DNA of 20,916 bases, from positions 1 through 20,916 of the forward strand of contig JBFMAE010000014.1 in NCBI GenBank assembly GCA_040756085.1, written 5' to 3'. The position numbers were made by a program, and so were the translations under genes. Shown here piece by piece: positions 20,723 through 20,916 of this stretch (its first letter is position 1; every line of letters begins with the position of its first letter). The DNA comes from JBFMAE01 sp040756085. Its GTDB lineage: Bacteria; Desulfobacterota; BSN033; UBA1163. The notes below the pieces were generated by a model. It made no database searches and was not told the origin of the DNA. It was given only the letters and a program-made list of their open reading frames with translations.

Positions 20723-20763
20723 CCATATTTAGTATGATTAATGATATTTATAGCAACATATTG
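20723..20763 (-). promoter_or_regulatory. Tandem NrdR-box candidate in the nrdD promoter
   Basis: CAATATGTTG (20754-20763) fits the NrdR core CwAtATaTwG with one change, and CTAAATATGG (20723-20732) fits with two. They are 31 bases apart start to start, the spacing typical of paired NrdR boxes. The first box lies between -35 and -10, where a bound NrdR would repress. The flanking bases match less well. Confidence 0.55.
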
Positions 20764-20773
20764 TAGTTGTCAA
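20747..20773 (-). promoter_or_regulatory. Promoter of the nrdD operon
   Basis: On the minus strand TTGACA (20768-20773) is followed by TATAAA (20747-20752) at 15 bases, or by TAAATA at 17. The leader of about 70 bases also holds a GGCC-rich partial palindrome near 20705-20725. Confidence 0.6.
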
Positions 20774-20916
20774 GGAAAAAATTTATTTTGCTGGAACTCC
20801 GATATAAGGATCAAAGATAGTTATGGTGCCGCAAATCGATTAGCCGCAAGTATGTGGATGAATCAAGGAGGCGAAAGTCCGGTGTACTTAGTATAGATCG
20901 AGGCCCGGGTTACTCC
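20774..20916. other. Unassigned sequence at the right edge
   Basis: There is no credible reading frame on either strand. The last 90 bases contain CCGCAA twice (in GCCGCAAATC and GCCGCAAGTA) and a G/C-rich stretch ending ATCGAGGCCCGGGTTACTCC. This could be the edge of a structured RNA or mobile element continuing outside the window. I could not assign it. Confidence 0.3.

Noticed and set aside
1..20916. CRISPR array, tRNA or rRNA genes
   Set aside because: No regularly spaced identical repeats, tRNA cloverleaf or rRNA-like stretch was found by reading. The repeats seen are inverted and irregular.

Overview
The window looks like a contig from a metagenome-assembled genome of an anaerobic bacterium, most likely in or near Desulfobacterota (the old Deltaproteobacteria). 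This rests on gene content and intergenic style, not on a marker gene. The anaerobic signs are an oxygen-sensitive class III ribonucleotide reductase with its activase, and a further PflX-like radical SAM protein. Other hints are a phenylacetate-CoA-ligase-like gene beside a tandem-ACT protein and many modular low-complexity inverted repeats between genes. Two runs of N show that this is a scaffold. Both fall inside genes and both create false frameshifts.

Layout: everything from 1 to about 8644 reads rightward and everything from 8727 to 20670 reads leftward, so the strands converge once, at 8645-8726. Rightward genes: the C-terminal part of primosomal helicase PriA (1-1425); a PaaK-like adenylating enzyme (1543-2820); a stand-alone double-ACT protein (2967-3437); a cysteine-rich zinc-ribbon reading frame interrupted by one amber codon (3585-3860); a membrane-anchored lytic transglycosylase with a clear promoter and a palindromic operator candidate (4075-4710); a PflX-like radical SAM protein (4860-5765); a coiled-coil protein with a PD-(D/E)XK-like core (5815-6705); and, overlapping it by 4 bases, family X DNA polymerase with a PHP domain (6702-8644). 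The polymerase is split only by an assembly artefact.

Leftward genes, listed from low to high coordinate: a site-2 protease (8727-9545); a 30-residue bS22/mS38-type ribosomal protein (9554-9646); a stand-alone Lrp/AsnC ligand-binding domain (9825-10058); panB (10153-10989) and panE (11129-12043) for pantothenate; an Nramp-family transporter (12101-13358, interrupted by a mis-sized 10-N gap); a PRC-barrel/MgtE_N/CBS protein without the MgtE channel (13563-14813); an unrecognised protein with a possible degenerate GGDEF segment (14904-15758); a MutT-type Nudix hydrolase (15898-16287); a PAS-GGEEF diguanylate cyclase (16289-17320); then nrdG (17482-18162), a CPKC redoxin (18178-18480) and nrdD (18526-20670).

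How the genes work together: nrdD, the redoxin and nrdG form one anaerobic dNTP-synthesis operon behind a sigma70-type promoter that overlaps a tandem NrdR-box candidate with 31-bp spacing. The redoxin suggests that a dithiol, not formate, is the reductant. PD-(D/E)XK plus PolX looks like a coupled DNA-repair pair. The channel-less MgtE sensor and the Nramp protein, which lacks the canonical DPGN and MPH metal-site motifs, look like a two-gene divalent-metal (possibly magnesium) transport and sensing unit. panB and panE are pathway partners. Many junctions carry one of several unrelated hairpin repeats, some nested, and one repeat has been captured as the C-terminus of the redoxin. No tRNA, rRNA, CRISPR array, complete insertion sequence or phage gene was recognised.
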